Shown: positions 18,640-27,845, numbered from the stretch's first letter. The stretch: 64,000 nt of DNA from Rahnella victoriana (GCF_004330295.1 NZ_SJOJ01000002.1:62001-126000); one strand, 5' to 3'. Numbers and translations: made by a program. The notes: generated by a model not told the origin, from the sequence alone.

Positions 18640-19842
18640 TCAGCTTTTACGGCTGAACAGACGCACCAGCAATGCCGCGCCCGCTGCGGCTGTTGCCAGC
18701 GCCACCACACCTGTCCAGCCCCCGGCGTCGAGTGCTTTACTGCCGAGCGCCGCACCGGCTGACATGCCGATGAATACCACGGTGAACAGCAGGGCGTTCA
18801 GGCGACCCCGGGCGGCCGGTTCAAGGCCATACACCAGCGTCTGATGGGCGACCAGCGTGGCCTGAATACCTAAGTCAAAACCGATGGCACTCAGCACAAT
18901 CAATGCCAGCTGGGCATGTGGCGACAACAACGGCAGCAGGAACATGGCCGCGAATGACACCATCACCAGCGCCGACCCGACCTGAGTCACCCGCGCCGGA
19001 CCTTTTTTATCTGCCAGTGCACCCGCCAGCGGTGCTGCCAGCGCACCGGCCGCCCCGGCCAGACCAAACGCCCCGGCAACCGCACTGCCGAGATGGAAAT
19101 GTTCATTGAGCATGATGGCCAGCGTTGACCAGAATGCGCTGAAGGCGACGGATAACAACCCCTGAGCCAGTGCGGCATGGCGCAGCGTTTTATAGTTTTT
19201 CCACAGGCCAAACATCGAATGCAACAGAGCGGTATAACTGATACGGGTGTCCGGCGTGAAACGCGGTAATACCCGCCAGAGCGCCACGCCAATCAGCGCC
19301 ACGCTGAGTGCCGCCAGCTGATACATCACCCGCCAGCCAAAATATTCGGCGACAAAGCCGCTGATAACGCGGGAAAGCAAAATCCCGACCAGTAAACCGG
19401 TCATCACGGTGCCGACGGTTTTCCCCCGTTGCGCCGCTGGCGCGAGATGGGCTGACGCAGGGACGATATCCTGCGCCATCGTCGCGCCGATACCGGTGAT
19501 CAGGCTGGCGATCAGTAAACCGTGAATGCCCGGCACAAAACCGCAGAGCAGCAACGCAGCGGCCAGCAATATACTTTTCAGCAGGATAAGGGTGCGGCGG
19601 TCATGGCGGTCGCCCAGCGGGATAAGAAACAGGATCCCCAATGCATAGCCCGCCTGCGTCAGCGTCGGGATCAGCCCGACCGATGTGGTGCTGGCATTAA
19701 GATTACCGCCCATGATGCCGAGCATCGGCTGACTGTAATAGATTGAGGCGACGCTTAATCCGGCACCGGCGGCCAGGGTGAAAATGATTTTGCCCGACAG
19801 GGCAGATTCCGGAACAGCGGATGTGCTGGTAAGTTCTGACAT
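18640..19842 (-). CDS. MFS transporter (drug/metabolite efflux type)
   Basis: A 400-residue, 12-segment major facilitator. The motif-A region is PLGDRHDRRTLILLK between segments 2 and 3, with repeated small-residue helices (AFGLAGAAGALAAPLAGALADKKG). The frame extends 19 codons upstream, but the ATG at 19842 has AGGGG at the right distance and gives a normal cytosolic N terminus. It is divergent from a LysR regulator with 113 bp between them, which suggests an inducible exporter controlled by that regulator. The substrate is unknown. Confidence 0.85.
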   Translation of the reverse strand: MSELTSTSAVPESALSGKIIFTLAAGAGLSVASIYYSQPMLGIMGGNLNASTTSVGLIPTLTQAGYALGILFLIPLGDRHDRRTLILLKSILLAAALLLCGFVPGIHGLLIASLITGIGATMAQDIVPASAHLAPAAQRGKTVGTVMTGLLVGILLSRVISGFVAEYFGWRVMYQLAALSVALIGVALWRVLPRFTPDTRISYTALLHSMFGLWKNYKTLRHAALAQGLLSVAFSAFWSTLAIMLNEHFHLGSAVAGAFGLAGAAGALAAPLAGALADKKGPARVTQVGSALVMVSFAAMFLLPLLSPHAQLALIVLSAIGFDLGIQATLVAHQTLVYGLEPAARGRLNALLFTVVFIGMSAGAALGSKALDAGGWTGVVALATAAAGAALLVRLFSRKS

Positions 19843-19955
19843 AACGTGACCCCTGAAGAATTGATTTGTATGTTCGGTTGCGTGGAATGCATTCTTCACC
19901 TGAATGGTTATAAGTGGTAGCCTGCAGAAAGGTAAAACTGTTATACGTGAGGCGT

Positions 19956-20891
19956 ATGAGCAATCCCGTCACCAGCGGTATCGACCGCATCGACCTGATG
20001 CAAACTTTCGTGAGGATCGTCGAGAGCGGCAGCCTGTCCGCTGCGGCCGCACAACTGAGCACCAGCCAGCCGACCGTCAGCCGCCGCTTGCAGTCGCTGG
20101 AACGCCTGCTGGGCGCGAAACTCATCCTGCGAACCACCCATGCGATGAAACTTACCGATGACGGCGAACGCTGTTATGAGCAGGCGAAATTATTGCTGGG
20201 ACGCTGGACGGCACTGGAAGATCAGCTGCACGGTGCGGGGGATGAACCGGTGGGGATCCTGCGGGTGCGCGCGCCCCATGCATTTGGTCAGGATCAGCTG
20301 ATCGCGCCGCTGACGGAATATCTGCAGCGTTATCCGCAGCTTTCGGTCGACTGGATGCTCAATGACCGGACGCCGGACTTTATGTCTGAAGATATCGACT
20401 GCGCCATTCAGGTGGGAAACGTCGCAGATCCCTCGATGGTTGCCATTCTGCTGGCTGAGGTGCCGCGAATTGCCGTCGCCACGCCCGCGTTGCTGCAACA
20501 GCATCCGGTGAATGACGTCAGCGAACTGCCGCAGTTACCCTGGATTGCATTAAGCACCTTTTACCGTAACGAGGTCACGCTGCGTCATGATATCGACGGC
20601 AGAATGGACAGTTGCACCATCATGCCGCGTCTGGCGACGGACAGCTTATACGCCGTACGCAAGGCCGCGCTTTCCGGGCTGGGGGCGGGCATTGTGTCCT
20701 CGTGGATTGTGAAAGAAGATCTCGCCGAAGGGCGTCTGCAACGGGTTTTACCCGGCTGGAATGCATTGCCGCTGCCGGTTTATCTGGTCTATCCGTATTC
20801 CAGCTATTACCCTGCACGGTTACGAAAATTCCTTGAAATGATGCGTAAGGTGATGCCCGCGCTGGCAGAAATGCAGGCACCCGGCGGGTAG
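19956..20891 (+). CDS. LysR-family transcriptional regulator
   Basis: A 311-residue LysR-type regulator with the N-terminal winged helix ([20 protein letters not shown] and [15 protein letters not shown]) and a C-terminal periplasmic-binding-like effector domain. The ATG at 19956 is chosen over an in-frame one at 19914 because the family's helix begins about 10-15 residues from the start. It diverges from the MFS gene, the usual LysR arrangement, and its operator is expected in 19843-19955. The inducer is not known. Confidence 0.85.
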   Translation: MSNPVTSGIDRIDLMQTFVRIVESGSLSAAAAQLSTSQPTVSRRLQSLERLLGAKLILRTTHAMKLTDDGERCYEQAKLLLGRWTALEDQLHGAGDEPVGILRVRAPHAFGQDQLIAPLTEYLQRYPQLSVDWMLNDRTPDFMSEDIDCAIQVGNVADPSMVAILLAEVPRIAVATPALLQQHPVNDVSELPQLPWIALSTFYRNEVTLRHDIDGRMDSCTIMPRLATDSLYAVRKAALSGLGAGIVSSWIVKEDLAEGRLQRVLPGWNALPLPVYLVYPYSSYYPARLRKFLEMMRKVMPALAEMQAPGG

Positions 20892-20959
20892 ATAAAATTG
20901 AATTTCAGACACTTAACGCTACTATCAGCAGAGATAACGAAGAAAAAGTGAGGAACGTC

Positions 20960-21943
20960 GTGGACGTCATCAAGGGAAAAGAGTTACAGGTTTCAGATGC
21001 GGTTTATGCCTTCCAGATGGACGGACAGGGCGGTGTGAACCACATCAGCCCGCAGTGTGTTGCCAGCGAAGATAAACCCTGCTGGTTGCATCTCGATTAC
21101 ACCCTTCCTGCCAGTGAACAGTGGATTAACAGCACGCCGGTGCTGCCGGACACCGTGCGTGAAGCGTTGGCCGGTGACAGCGTACGTCCGAAAGTCATGC
21201 GGGTCGGCGAGGGGACGCTGATCACCCTGCGCAGCATCAATCTTAATGCCGATGCACGCCCTGACCAACTGGTCACCATCCGCGTCTATCTCACCGATAA
21301 AATGATTGTCTCCACCCGACACAGGAAAGTGTTTTCCATGGAAGAGATGATCGGGGATATGAAACAGGGCAGCGGACCGACCAACACCGGCCGCTGGCTG
21401 GTGGAGATTTGCGATGCGCTGACCGATCACACCAGCAATTTCATTGAAGATCTGCACGATAAAATTATCGATATCGAAGACGACCTGATGGAACAGCAGG
21501 TGCCGGAGCGCGGCGCGATGGCCTTACTGCGCAAGCAACTGATTGTGCTGCGTCGTTACATGGCACCGCAGCGGGATGTGTTTTCCCGTCTTGCCAGTGA
21601 ACGTCTGCCGTGGATGAATGACGATGACCGGCGTCTGATGCAGGAGATCTCCGACCGTTTAGGCCGTGGCCTGGATGACCTGGATGCCAGCATTGCGCGC
21701 ACGGCGGTGCTTTCTGATGAAATCAGTTCACTGATGGCGGATTCCCTGAACCGCCGCACCTATACCATGTCATTGCTGGCGATGGTTTTCCTGCCTGCGA
21801 CATTCCTGACCGGTCTGTTTGGGGTCAATCTGGGCGGCATTCCGGGAAATACCTCACCCTTTGGTTTCGGGATTTTCTGCGCCTGTCTGATTGCGTTGGG
21901 CGGCGGCGTGGCGCTGTGGCTGAAAAAGAGCAGATGGTTGTAG
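20960..21943 (+). CDS. zntB: Zinc transporter ZntB (CorA superfamily)
   Basis: A 327-residue CorA-type channel. It has a long cytosolic N-terminal funnel, a coiled region with [16 protein letters not shown], and two C-terminal membrane segments. The pore signature is the GVN of [16 protein letters not shown] at 20960, with GAGGAAC just upstream, gives exactly the 327 residues of E. coli ZntB. An in-frame ATG at 20948 would place the ribosome site inside the gene. As in E. coli, the small RNA fnrS lies directly downstream on the other strand. Confidence 0.93.
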   Translation: MDVIKGKELQVSDAVYAFQMDGQGGVNHISPQCVASEDKPCWLHLDYTLPASEQWINSTPVLPDTVREALAGDSVRPKVMRVGEGTLITLRSINLNADARPDQLVTIRVYLTDKMIVSTRHRKVFSMEEMIGDMKQGSGPTNTGRWLVEICDALTDHTSNFIEDLHDKIIDIEDDLMEQQVPERGAMALLRKQLIVLRRYMAPQRDVFSRLASERLPWMNDDDRRLMQEISDRLGRGLDDLDASIARTAVLSDEISSLMADSLNRRTYTMSLLAMVFLPATFLTGLFGVNLGGIPGNTSPFGFGIFCACLIALGGGVALWLKKSRWL

Positions 21944-21977
21944 AGGCGTAGTACTGGTTGATGTTCTGAAAAAATGC

Positions 21978-22103
21978 AAAAAAAAAGCCGGTCAATAAGA
22001 CCGGCGTCGTTCGAATTAAATTGTGCTATGCATTAATTCTAAAAATTTGGAAATAAGACAATATGGAGCACAACGCCCATCGCTTGACGTTGCATTCACC
22101 TGC
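21978..22103 (-). ncRNA. fnrS: FnrS small regulatory RNA
   Basis: The minus strand from 22103 reads GCAGGTGAATGCAACGTCAA, the known 5' end of E. coli FnrS. It continues through the conserved TGGGCGTTG...GCTCCATATTGTCTTA seed regions and GCATAGCACAATT, and ends in the terminator GCCGGTC-TTATT-GACCGGC plus a run of T (21986-21978). Length is about 126 nt against 122 in E. coli. FnrS is an Hfq-binding RNA made under anaerobiosis that represses aerobic-metabolism mRNAs such as sodB, maeA and gpmA. Location beside zntB matches E. coli. Confidence 0.96.
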
Positions 22104-22138
22104 GAAATAGATACTGCACCGATTCAGCGATTCTAATG

Positions 22139-22152
22139 TTGATTTCGCTCAA
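22139..22152 (-). promoter_or_regulatory. FNR site of the fnrS promoter
   Basis: TTGATTTCGCTCAA matches 9 of 10 fixed bases of TTGAT-N4-ATCAA. Its centre is about 42 bp upstream of the fnrS 5' end, the class II activation position. Confidence 0.8.
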
Positions 22153-22236
22153 TCTTTTTGAGGTTTATCCTCTGCAAGGTGCATTCAGAGCCGTTACTGT
22201 CGGTTTCATCTCATTTTCACTTATCAGGAGCCCGCT

Positions 22237-22914
22237 TTGCATACCAGGGAAATGATTCATCAGGCGTATGACAGCGCGAACGAAAAAACAGTTTCTGTAT
22301 GGAATGACCACCCCGGGACCGGCGCCATCCGCACGGAGCCTTTCTATCATCCGACCCGGCTGGCCATCACCAGCGGCAACCTCGCCGGGGCGGCAATGGC
22401 GGGATTATTGCAGGAGCTGGAAACCGCCGCACAGGGCGATCCGCTGGCCGACATTGCCCCGCTGAACGGCATGCATTTCACCTTTTTCGCTGTCACTCAG
22501 GCGCTTTATGCGCGTCCGCAAGATGAACCCCGCCGCGCGGAACTGATCGCGATTTTCGAGCAACACTGCGCAGGACATATCATGCAAATCAGTGATCTGC
22601 GGCTGGTCGCGTTACCGGATCAGCTTCTGCTGGCCGGGACGCCGGATGAAAAAAGCCTGCAAATCAGACAGTCGCTGGTCGATCATCTGCTCGACACGCC
22701 GTGGGCGTCGAAAATCAAACAGCGTTACCCGAACGGGGCTATCCCGCAGATTTTCTGGCACAGCACGGTGCTGCGTTACAGCGCGCAATATTTACCGGAA
22801 GGGTTGCGGACGTTCTTTCTGAAAAATCAGCACCGGCACTTCGGCTCACTCAGCCTGCCGGTAAAACTTAAGATGACCAATTACAACTGGACAGATACCG
22901 TCACGCTGGCGTGA
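22237..22914 (+). CDS. Putative 2H phosphoesterase-like protein
   Basis: A 225-residue soluble protein that I do not recognise by name. It carries two H-x-T motifs in hydrophobic strands: H80-F-T82 (GMHFTFFAV) and H175-S-T177 (FWHSTVLRY), about 95 residues apart. Paired HxT/S motifs are the signature of the 2H phosphoesterase (2'-5' RNA ligase/cyclic phosphodiesterase) fold, so RNA or cyclic-phosphate chemistry is likely but inferred. The start is taken as TTG at 22237 because CAGGAG lies six bases upstream; the ATG at 22252 has poor spacing. It occupies the place of dbpA in E. coli. Confidence 0.6.
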   Translation: MHTREMIHQAYDSANEKTVSVWNDHPGTGAIRTEPFYHPTRLAITSGNLAGAAMAGLLQELETAAQGDPLADIAPLNGMHFTFFAVTQALYARPQDEPRRAELIAIFEQHCAGHIMQISDLRLVALPDQLLLAGTPDEKSLQIRQSLVDHLLDTPWASKIKQRYPNGAIPQIFWHSTVLRYSAQYLPEGLRTFFLKNQHRHFGSLSLPVKLKMTNYNWTDTVTLA

Positions 22915-22921
22915 AAAACAA

Positions 22922-22948
22922 AAAAGCCCGCATTCGCAGCGGGCTTTT
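22922..22948. terminator. Bidirectional terminator before ttcA 3' end
   Basis: AAAAGCCCGC / GCGGGCTTTT with a 7-base loop between convergent genes. Confidence 0.9.
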
Positions 22949-22977
22949 CAATGACGCGTCAGACGGGGCGCGGCAGG

Positions 22978-23913
22978 TTATTTGATTTCCAGCACGTTGA
23001 GACGTTCCACCGCAACTGCGGTTTCCTCGTCTTCCGGCTGCCAGCCCACTGGCTGCATCGGAATATCTTCACGGTCAAACGCCAGGTCTCCGCCGTCAAC
23101 AACAGCGTCGCCATGACGGATCCCTTTAAAATCGAACAGGTTCATGTCGTTGAGATGGGAAGGCACTACGTTTTGCATCGCGCTGAACATGGTTTCGATA
23201 CGGCCAGGGTATTTTTTGTCCCAGTCTTTCAACATGTCACCGATAACCTGACGTTGCAGGTTCGGCTGCGAGCCGCACAGGTTGCATGGAATAATCGGGT
23301 ATTCGCGCGCAATCGCAAAACGCTCGATATCTTTCTCGCGGCAGTACGCCAGCGGACGGATCACGATGTGTTTGCCGTCGTCGCTCATCAGTTTTGGTGG
23401 CATGCCTTTCAGTTTGCCGCCGTAGAACATATTGAGGAACAGCGTCTGCAGGATGTCATCGCGGTGATGACCGAGCGCAATCTTGGTACAACCCAGTTCA
23501 GTGGCGGTGCGGTACAAGATCCCACGGCGCAGACGTGAACACAGCGAACAGGTGGTTTTGCCTTCAGGAATTTTATCCTTAACGATGGAATAGGTGTCTT
23601 CGGTGACAATCTTATATTCCACGCCCTGGGTTTCTAAATACTCAGGCAGAATGTGCGCCGGAAAGCCCGGTTGTTTCTGGTCAAGGTTGACCGCCACCAG
23701 GGAAAAATTCACCGGCGCGCTTTGTTGCAGATTGCGCAAAATTTCCAGCATGGTGTAACTGTCTTTCCCGCCGGAGAGACACACCATGATGCGATCGCCT
23801 TCTTCGATCATGCCGAAGTCAGCAATCGCTTTCCCTACGTCACGACGCAGGCGCTTTTGCAGCTTATTGAGGTTGTACTGCTCTTTCTTGTTAACTGACT
23901 GAGTATCTGACAT
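22978..23913 (-). CDS. ttcA: tRNA 2-thiocytidine(32) synthetase TtcA
   Basis: A 311-residue iron-sulfur PP-loop enzyme that thiolates cytidine 32 of certain tRNAs. The PP-loop is SGGKDS at 47-52. The CxxC pair in [10 protein letters not shown] and the later cysteine in [11 protein letters not shown] ligate the 4Fe-4S cluster in this family. Length equals that of E. coli TtcA. It is convergent with the 2H-like gene and ends at the shared terminator. Confidence 0.95.
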   Translation of the reverse strand: MSDTQSVNKKEQYNLNKLQKRLRRDVGKAIADFGMIEEGDRIMVCLSGGKDSYTMLEILRNLQQSAPVNFSLVAVNLDQKQPGFPAHILPEYLETQGVEYKIVTEDTYSIVKDKIPEGKTTCSLCSRLRRGILYRTATELGCTKIALGHHRDDILQTLFLNMFYGGKLKGMPPKLMSDDGKHIVIRPLAYCREKDIERFAIAREYPIIPCNLCGSQPNLQRQVIGDMLKDWDKKYPGRIETMFSAMQNVVPSHLNDMNLFDFKGIRHGDAVVDGGDLAFDREDIPMQPVGWQPEDEETAVAVERLNVLEIK

Positions 23914-24254
23914 TTTTTGATGTTCAATTCGTCTGGTGGCGAAGCAGGGAAACCTGCCACGCGAGTTTCTTGTTCAGCATGCCGGTCGGGTCGCGTTCAT
24001 GCTCCCGCTGGCCGATGATAAAAGGCGGTTTCGCTCCCGCAGTCAGCATCCGGCACGCGTACGTGTGGCGCGTATGATACGGATTAAGACGCAAAAAGTC
24101 AGCGCGTTTTATTGCACTGGAGGGCAGGAGGCATACATTGCACCGTCGGAGGCTAAAGCTCAGCGGGGGAGCGCCGATAAACTCTATAGCGGAAGGTTGA
24201 AAGCCCGGGCTTTGACCTGCAAAAATTTAACGTATTTAGAAGAGGTCATCCTCA

Positions 24255-24395
24255 ATGACTCTGCAACACATCCGGATTGCATTTTTTGTTATTTTGTCAG
24301 GGATAATTTTGTTCTCAGGGCACCTTATCCACTCCGCCTGTAATTACAGCCCTGAATGGTTAATGACATCATTCTGCACGTGGATTACGCCATGA
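24255..24395 (+). CDS. Possible small membrane peptide (46 residues)
   Basis: ATG at 24255 to TGA at 24393-24395 encodes 46 residues with one clear hydrophobic helix (IAFFVILSGIILFSGHLI, about residues 8-25) and a cysteine-bearing tail. AGAGG lies nine bases upstream. I do not recognise it. Size, single span and ribosome site resemble enteric stress-induced small membrane proteins, but chance cannot be ruled out. Confidence 0.35.
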   Translation: MTLQHIRIAFFVILSGIILFSGHLIHSACNYSPEWLMTSFCTWITP

Positions 24396-24545
24396 AAGCG
24401 CAATATTTCTGCAGTCACTAAAACACCCGTAGCGTATTTATCCTGCGCGATTACCCGGGGTTATTATTATTTTATGGCGCAGGCGAATAATTAAGCATCC
24501 CGTTAACATACTATTAGTTAATAAGATTCACTGCCCGCTCAAAAC

Positions 24546-24569
24546 CAGTAAGAATGCTTTTTCTTACTG
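24546..24569. other. Perfect AT-rich hairpin
   Basis: CAGTAAGAA / TTCTTACTG, a 9-bp stem with a TGCTTT loop. It has no T tract on either side, so a protein-binding palindrome is as likely as an RNA structure. Confidence 0.4.
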
Positions 24570-24659
24570 CTATTCAGAAACTTATTATGCTCTTTACCAC
24601 CCCCTCCAACCCTCCCGGTTTTGCCTGATAATTCACCAAAAACTTCCAATTGTCCTATT

Positions 24660-24690
24660 TTGAAAACCGCTCCGGCAGGGCGACTATAAT
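24660..24690 (+). promoter_or_regulatory. Probable promoter of the tandem lipoprotein genes
   Basis: A perfect TATAAT at 24685-24690 with TTGAAA at 24660-24665 (19-bp spacer; TGAAAA one base later gives 18). The start codon follows 48 bp downstream. Confidence 0.55.
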
Positions 24691-24737
24691 TACCTGACAC
24701 ATACTTCTAATCAGAATCCCGTTTCAGGAGAAACATC

Positions 24738-24971
24738 ATGAAGAAAGCAAACCTTATTGCCGCATCACTTGCCGCTGTGTCCATTTTTTTTGTCGCAGGT
24801 TGTGCGTCGAATCAGGCAATTAAAACGACGGACGGGAAAACCATCGTCACCGACGGAAAACCGCAGGTCGATGACGATACCGGTCTGGTGTCTTATAAAA
24901 ACGCCGAGACGGGTCAGACTGAGCAAATTAACCGCGACCAGGTGAAGAACATGAGTGAACTGGATAACTGA
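24738..24971 (+). CDS. YgdI/YgdR-family lipoprotein (DUF903), copy 1
   Basis: A 77-residue lipoprotein. Its signal peptide ends in the lipobox FVAG-C (C22). The mature part has the DUF903 pattern KTTDGKTIVTDGKPQVDDDTGLVSYKN and ends EQINRDQVKNMSEL, a small SH3-like beta barrel in known members. CAGGAGAAACATC precedes the ATG. Function is unknown, with cell-envelope localisation implied. A diverged paralogue follows 32 bp later. Confidence 0.85.
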   Translation: MKKANLIAASLAAVSIFFVAGCASNQAIKTTDGKTIVTDGKPQVDDDTGLVSYKNAETGQTEQINRDQVKNMSELDN

Positions 24972-25003
24972 TTTATCCGGAAATCATGACAAAGGAGAGA
25001 AAG

Positions 25004-25246
25004 ATGAACAGGACTTTATTGCCGCAAAAAATGCTTTTACCTTTAGCCGCCATCATGTGTGTCGCCGCGCTGTCGGGTTGTACCCGTACAAGTTATGCGA
25101 TTCAAACCAATGATGCGCGTACCATCATTAGTGACGGTAAACCGAAAGAAGCCGACTCCGGTCTGCTGGAATATACCGATGCGAATGGTGTGAAACAGCA
25201 AATCAGCAAAACGGAAGTGAAACAGGTGTCAGAGCTTCCCAAATAA
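25004..25246 (+). CDS. YgdI/YgdR-family lipoprotein (DUF903), copy 2
   Basis: An 80-residue paralogue of the previous gene. It has a longer signal peptide with lipobox ALSG-C and the same ordered motifs (TNDARTIISDGKPKEADSGLLEY, then QQISKTEVKQVSEL). AAGGAG at 24991-24996 supports the ATG at 25004; an in-frame ATG at 24986 would include the ribosome site. The pair forms a two-gene operon closed by a strong terminator, probably a tandem duplication that has diverged. Confidence 0.82.
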   Translation: MNRTLLPQKMLLPLAAIMCVAALSGCTRTSYAIQTNDARTIISDGKPKEADSGLLEYTDANGVKQQISKTEVKQVSELPK

Positions 25247-25279
25247 ATATGCTGCGTCATCATTTTTGTTTGCCATCAA

Positions 25280-25305
25280 AACCCGCTGCCAAAGCGGGTT
25301 TTTTT
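25280..25305 (+). terminator. Terminator of the lipoprotein pair
   Basis: AACCCGCT / AGCGGGTT with a GCCAA loop, followed by seven T residues. Confidence 0.9.
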
Positions 25306-25381
25306 ATGACCTGAATCGCAGGGCGGAAGGCGTCTTTATGATACTTTTGGCTTCTGAAAATTGTCACTAAGGAAAGTCACT

Positions 25382-25807
25382 GTGCGCCAGAGAACCATTG
25401 TCTGTCCGTTAATTGAACATCAGGGAACCTATTTGTTGTGCAAAATGCCCTCCGGCCGTGGTGTATTTCCCGGTCAGTGGGCATTGTCCGGGGGAGGCGT
25501 TGAGCCGGGCGAAACCATAGAACAGGCTTTGCTGCGTGAAGTGCGGGAAGAACTCGGTGAGGCGCTGGAACTGACACATATCACGCCATGGACGTTCCGT
25601 GATGATGTTCGCACCAAAACCTACCCGGATGGACGGACAGAGGAAATCTACATGATTTACCTGCTTTTCACCTGTCATGCGAAAAATACTGCGATCACCC
25701 TCAATGATGAATTTGAAGACTATGCATGGGTACGCAAAGACGATTTGCCCGGATATGATTTGAACGACGCCACGCGCATAACGTTAATACAGCGTGGGTT
25801 GTTGTAA
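25382..25807 (+). CDS. nudI: Nucleoside triphosphatase NudI (Nudix)
   Basis: A 141-residue Nudix hydrolase, the length of E. coli NudI and very similar to it ([11 protein letters not shown] start, [36 protein letters not shown]). The Nudix box with REVREELGE is intact. NudI prefers pyrimidine dNTPs. The start is GTG at 25382, preceded by AAGGAAAG, and corresponds to residue 1 of the E. coli protein; the frame stays open further upstream. It is monocistronic. Confidence 0.92.
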   Translation: MRQRTIVCPLIEHQGTYLLCKMPSGRGVFPGQWALSGGGVEPGETIEQALLREVREELGEALELTHITPWTFRDDVRTKTYPDGRTEEIYMIYLLFTCHAKNTAITLNDEFEDYAWVRKDDLPGYDLNDATRITLIQRGLL

Positions 25808-25840
25808 AAAAAAGCAGGGCTTCTACCAAAAACCCTGCTT
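25806..25840 (-). terminator. Terminator of the SSS transporter gene
   Basis: AAGCAGGG / CCCTGCTT (25812-25840). The A-run 25806-25813 provides the U tract for the minus-strand transcript. Confidence 0.8.
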
Positions 25841-25847
25841 CATTTAT

Positions 25848-27647
25848 CTACCGTTGTGACGTCGCCACATGGCGTTTAGCCGCTTTACCGGCCTGCGCCG
25901 CTTTCATGCCTTTCTCCGCGCTGCGGTGCAAAATCCAGCCGAACAGCAAAATAGCCAGCGCACACAGCAGGAACAGGATCCGTCCCCAAAGCGGGTTCGG
26001 CACCAGCACCATCAGCAATAACCCCGCGCCCATGTACATCGAAATACGGCCGATTTTATCGCGCTGCAACCGGTCAAACTCATCCTGTTCATGGTCGGCA
26101 TACACCGGCGTTTCCATGTCAGTGAAGAATTTACGACGCTGGGTATTTCTTGCCGAATCGGTTTCGCGCCAGAACAGTTGCGTCAGGCAGAAGAACCCGC
26201 CGGTAAACACCAGATGCGCAAAGATATTCCACATGATCGCCACATCCAGCAGTTCACGCGACGTCAGGGTGATGCCCAGCAGACGGGCGACGTCCGGCGC
26301 GGTGAACAGGTTCGCCACCACATACGACACGCACAATCCAAACAGCACCGTCACCCACGCCGCCCAGTCCGGCGTCTTGCGGATAAACACACCGAGGAAC
26401 AGTGGCACGACAATCGGTGCCTGCATCAGCGTGCCGACTTTCATCATCAGATCGAACAGGCTGACGGTCTGCATGGTGTGCATGTATTGCGCCACCAGAA
26501 TGACCAGTACGCCGTTGACCACACAGGCAATCTGACCGACGCGCAGCTGATATTTATCGCTGCGTTCGCTGTTGCGGTTCACCACCGGCGTCCAGAAGCT
26601 GCGGACAAAAATCCCGGAGTTACGGTTCAGTGCGCAGTCCATGGAAGACATGGTGGCGGCGAACAATCCGGCCATCAGCAGACCCACGGTGCCCATCGGC
26701 ATGGCGCGTTCGGCAAAAATCAGATACACCGCATCCGTGGCATTTTTGCCCAGTTCAGGGTGTGCGGTTGCCGCGTCCGGATACAGGATCGCCACAGCCC
26801 ACGGCGGGATGAACCAGATGATTGTCCCCACCAGCATCAGCACCAGCGCGAAGAGGGCCGCTTTTTTGGCATTGAAACTGTCTTTGGCATTCAGGAAACG
26901 GTAGGAATCCTGCAGGTTATTGATGCTCTGCACATTCTTGATAAAGAAGAACAGGAAACAGGCCACCAGCAGCGAGATGTAATGCGGGCCGACGTCCGGG
27001 CCGGTGAGGAATCCGGAAGGAAACTCAGTGACCAGTTTCACCGGGCCGCCGACTTTAAACAGCGCCACCACCGCACAGGCAACCGAAATAATCGCCACCA
27101 CCAGCGTCTGCACAAAATCACTGGCGACCACGCCCCATGCGCCGCTGAGCAGCGAAATCACCAGCACCACAATCCCCGTGACCCACAGCGTCAGCGTGAT
27201 GTCATGATGGAATACCGCGCTGGCAAACACCGCCAGACTGTTCAGCCATACCCCCGCGCTGAGAATGCTCAGCGGAATGATCATCCAGGTGAAAAACTGT
27301 TCATTACCTTTGCCGAAGCGATGATTAATCGCCTCTGTTGCCGTATCAACACGCAACTGGCGGAAGCGGGCGGCGAACCACCACCAGGCAACCAGATAAC
27401 CAAACACGTTACCGGCGAACACGCTGACCACGTTGAAACCGTAGCGGTAAGCCTGACCGGCCGCGCCGGTAAAGGTCCAGGCGCTGAACTGGATCATAAA
27501 GGCGGTCGCGCCGACCATCCACCAGAGCATTCGCCCGCCGCCACGGAAATAGTGACTTGAGGAGCCGGAAGCCATTTTCTTGAACGCATAACTGATGGCA
27601 ATCATTAAGACGAAGTAACCGATCATGACCAGAACGTTGATATCCAT
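25848..27647 (-). CDS. Sodium:solute symporter (SSS family), probable oligo-uronate importer
   Basis: A 599-residue inner membrane protein with about 13-14 hydrophobic segments. Motifs of the sodium/solute symporter family are visible (FRGGGRMLWWMVGATAFMIQ near the N terminus and ATMSSMDCALNRNSGIFV in the middle). A charged stretch (QDEFDRLQRDKIG) precedes the last segments and the C-terminal tail is basic. It diverges from the lyase operon with a CRP-like site between them. Symporters of this family serve in alginate-oligomer uptake loci of several gammaproteobacteria, so import of unsaturated uronate oligomers is inferred from context, not from residues. Confidence 0.82.
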   Translation of the reverse strand: MDINVLVMIGYFVLMIAISYAFKKMASGSSSHYFRGGGRMLWWMVGATAFMIQFSAWTFTGAAGQAYRYGFNVVSVFAGNVFGYLVAWWWFAARFRQLRVDTATEAINHRFGKGNEQFFTWMIIPLSILSAGVWLNSLAVFASAVFHHDITLTLWVTGIVVLVISLLSGAWGVVASDFVQTLVVAIISVACAVVALFKVGGPVKLVTEFPSGFLTGPDVGPHYISLLVACFLFFFIKNVQSINNLQDSYRFLNAKDSFNAKKAALFALVLMLVGTIIWFIPPWAVAILYPDAATAHPELGKNATDAVYLIFAERAMPMGTVGLLMAGLFAATMSSMDCALNRNSGIFVRSFWTPVVNRNSERSDKYQLRVGQIACVVNGVLVILVAQYMHTMQTVSLFDLMMKVGTLMQAPIVVPLFLGVFIRKTPDWAAWVTVLFGLCVSYVVANLFTAPDVARLLGITLTSRELLDVAIMWNIFAHLVFTGGFFCLTQLFWRETDSARNTQRRKFFTDMETPVYADHEQDEFDRLQRDKIGRISMYMGAGLLLMVLVPNPLWGRILFLLCALAILLFGWILHRSAEKGMKAAQAGKAAKRHVATSQR

Positions 27648-27765
27648 TGTCGTTACTCTCTCGTTTGTAGGGTGAGATGTTTTTGGTTATGTATTGAGCA
27701 AGCGTAGAAGAGGGATTTGAAATTAAAAGTCGGACAAATAAGAAATGCTTAGTTTGTTATCAAAT

Positions 27766-27781
27766 TGTGATTTTGGTCACT
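27766..27781. promoter_or_regulatory. CRP-like site in the polyuronate divergent promoter
   Basis: TGTGATTTTGGTCACT matches 9 of 10 fixed positions of TGTGA-N6-TCACA. Catabolite control of both the symporter gene and the lyase operon is implied. Confidence 0.6.
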
Positions 27782-27845
27782 TGTTAGGCTTATTGTCGGC
27801 ATTTAAGCCAATTCTGACTGGCGAAACCCGGGGTTCATTGCTTTA

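Larger units (their letters stand above)
23914..24737. other. 824-bp gap between ttcA and the lipoprotein genes
   Basis: Most of this gap shows no convincing long gene. A 135-codon plus-strand frame (23936-24343) lacks any recognisable protein character and a good ribosome site. What can be pointed to is the small frame at 24255-24395, a perfect hairpin at 24546-24569, and the promoter at 24660-24690, listed separately. The second half is AT-rich compared with the flanking genes. Confidence 0.5.

Noticed and set aside
23936-24343. A 135-codon plus-strand frame upstream of the lipoprotein genes
   Set aside because: Basic low-complexity translation, no ribosome site and no recognisable domain. 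A smaller frame inside the same gap is the better candidate.
26091-27560. A 489-codon open frame antisense to the symporter gene
   Set aside because: Its translation is rich in His, Gln and Arg with no family features, as expected from the reverse of a GC-rich membrane protein gene. The sense frame is a clear SSS transporter.
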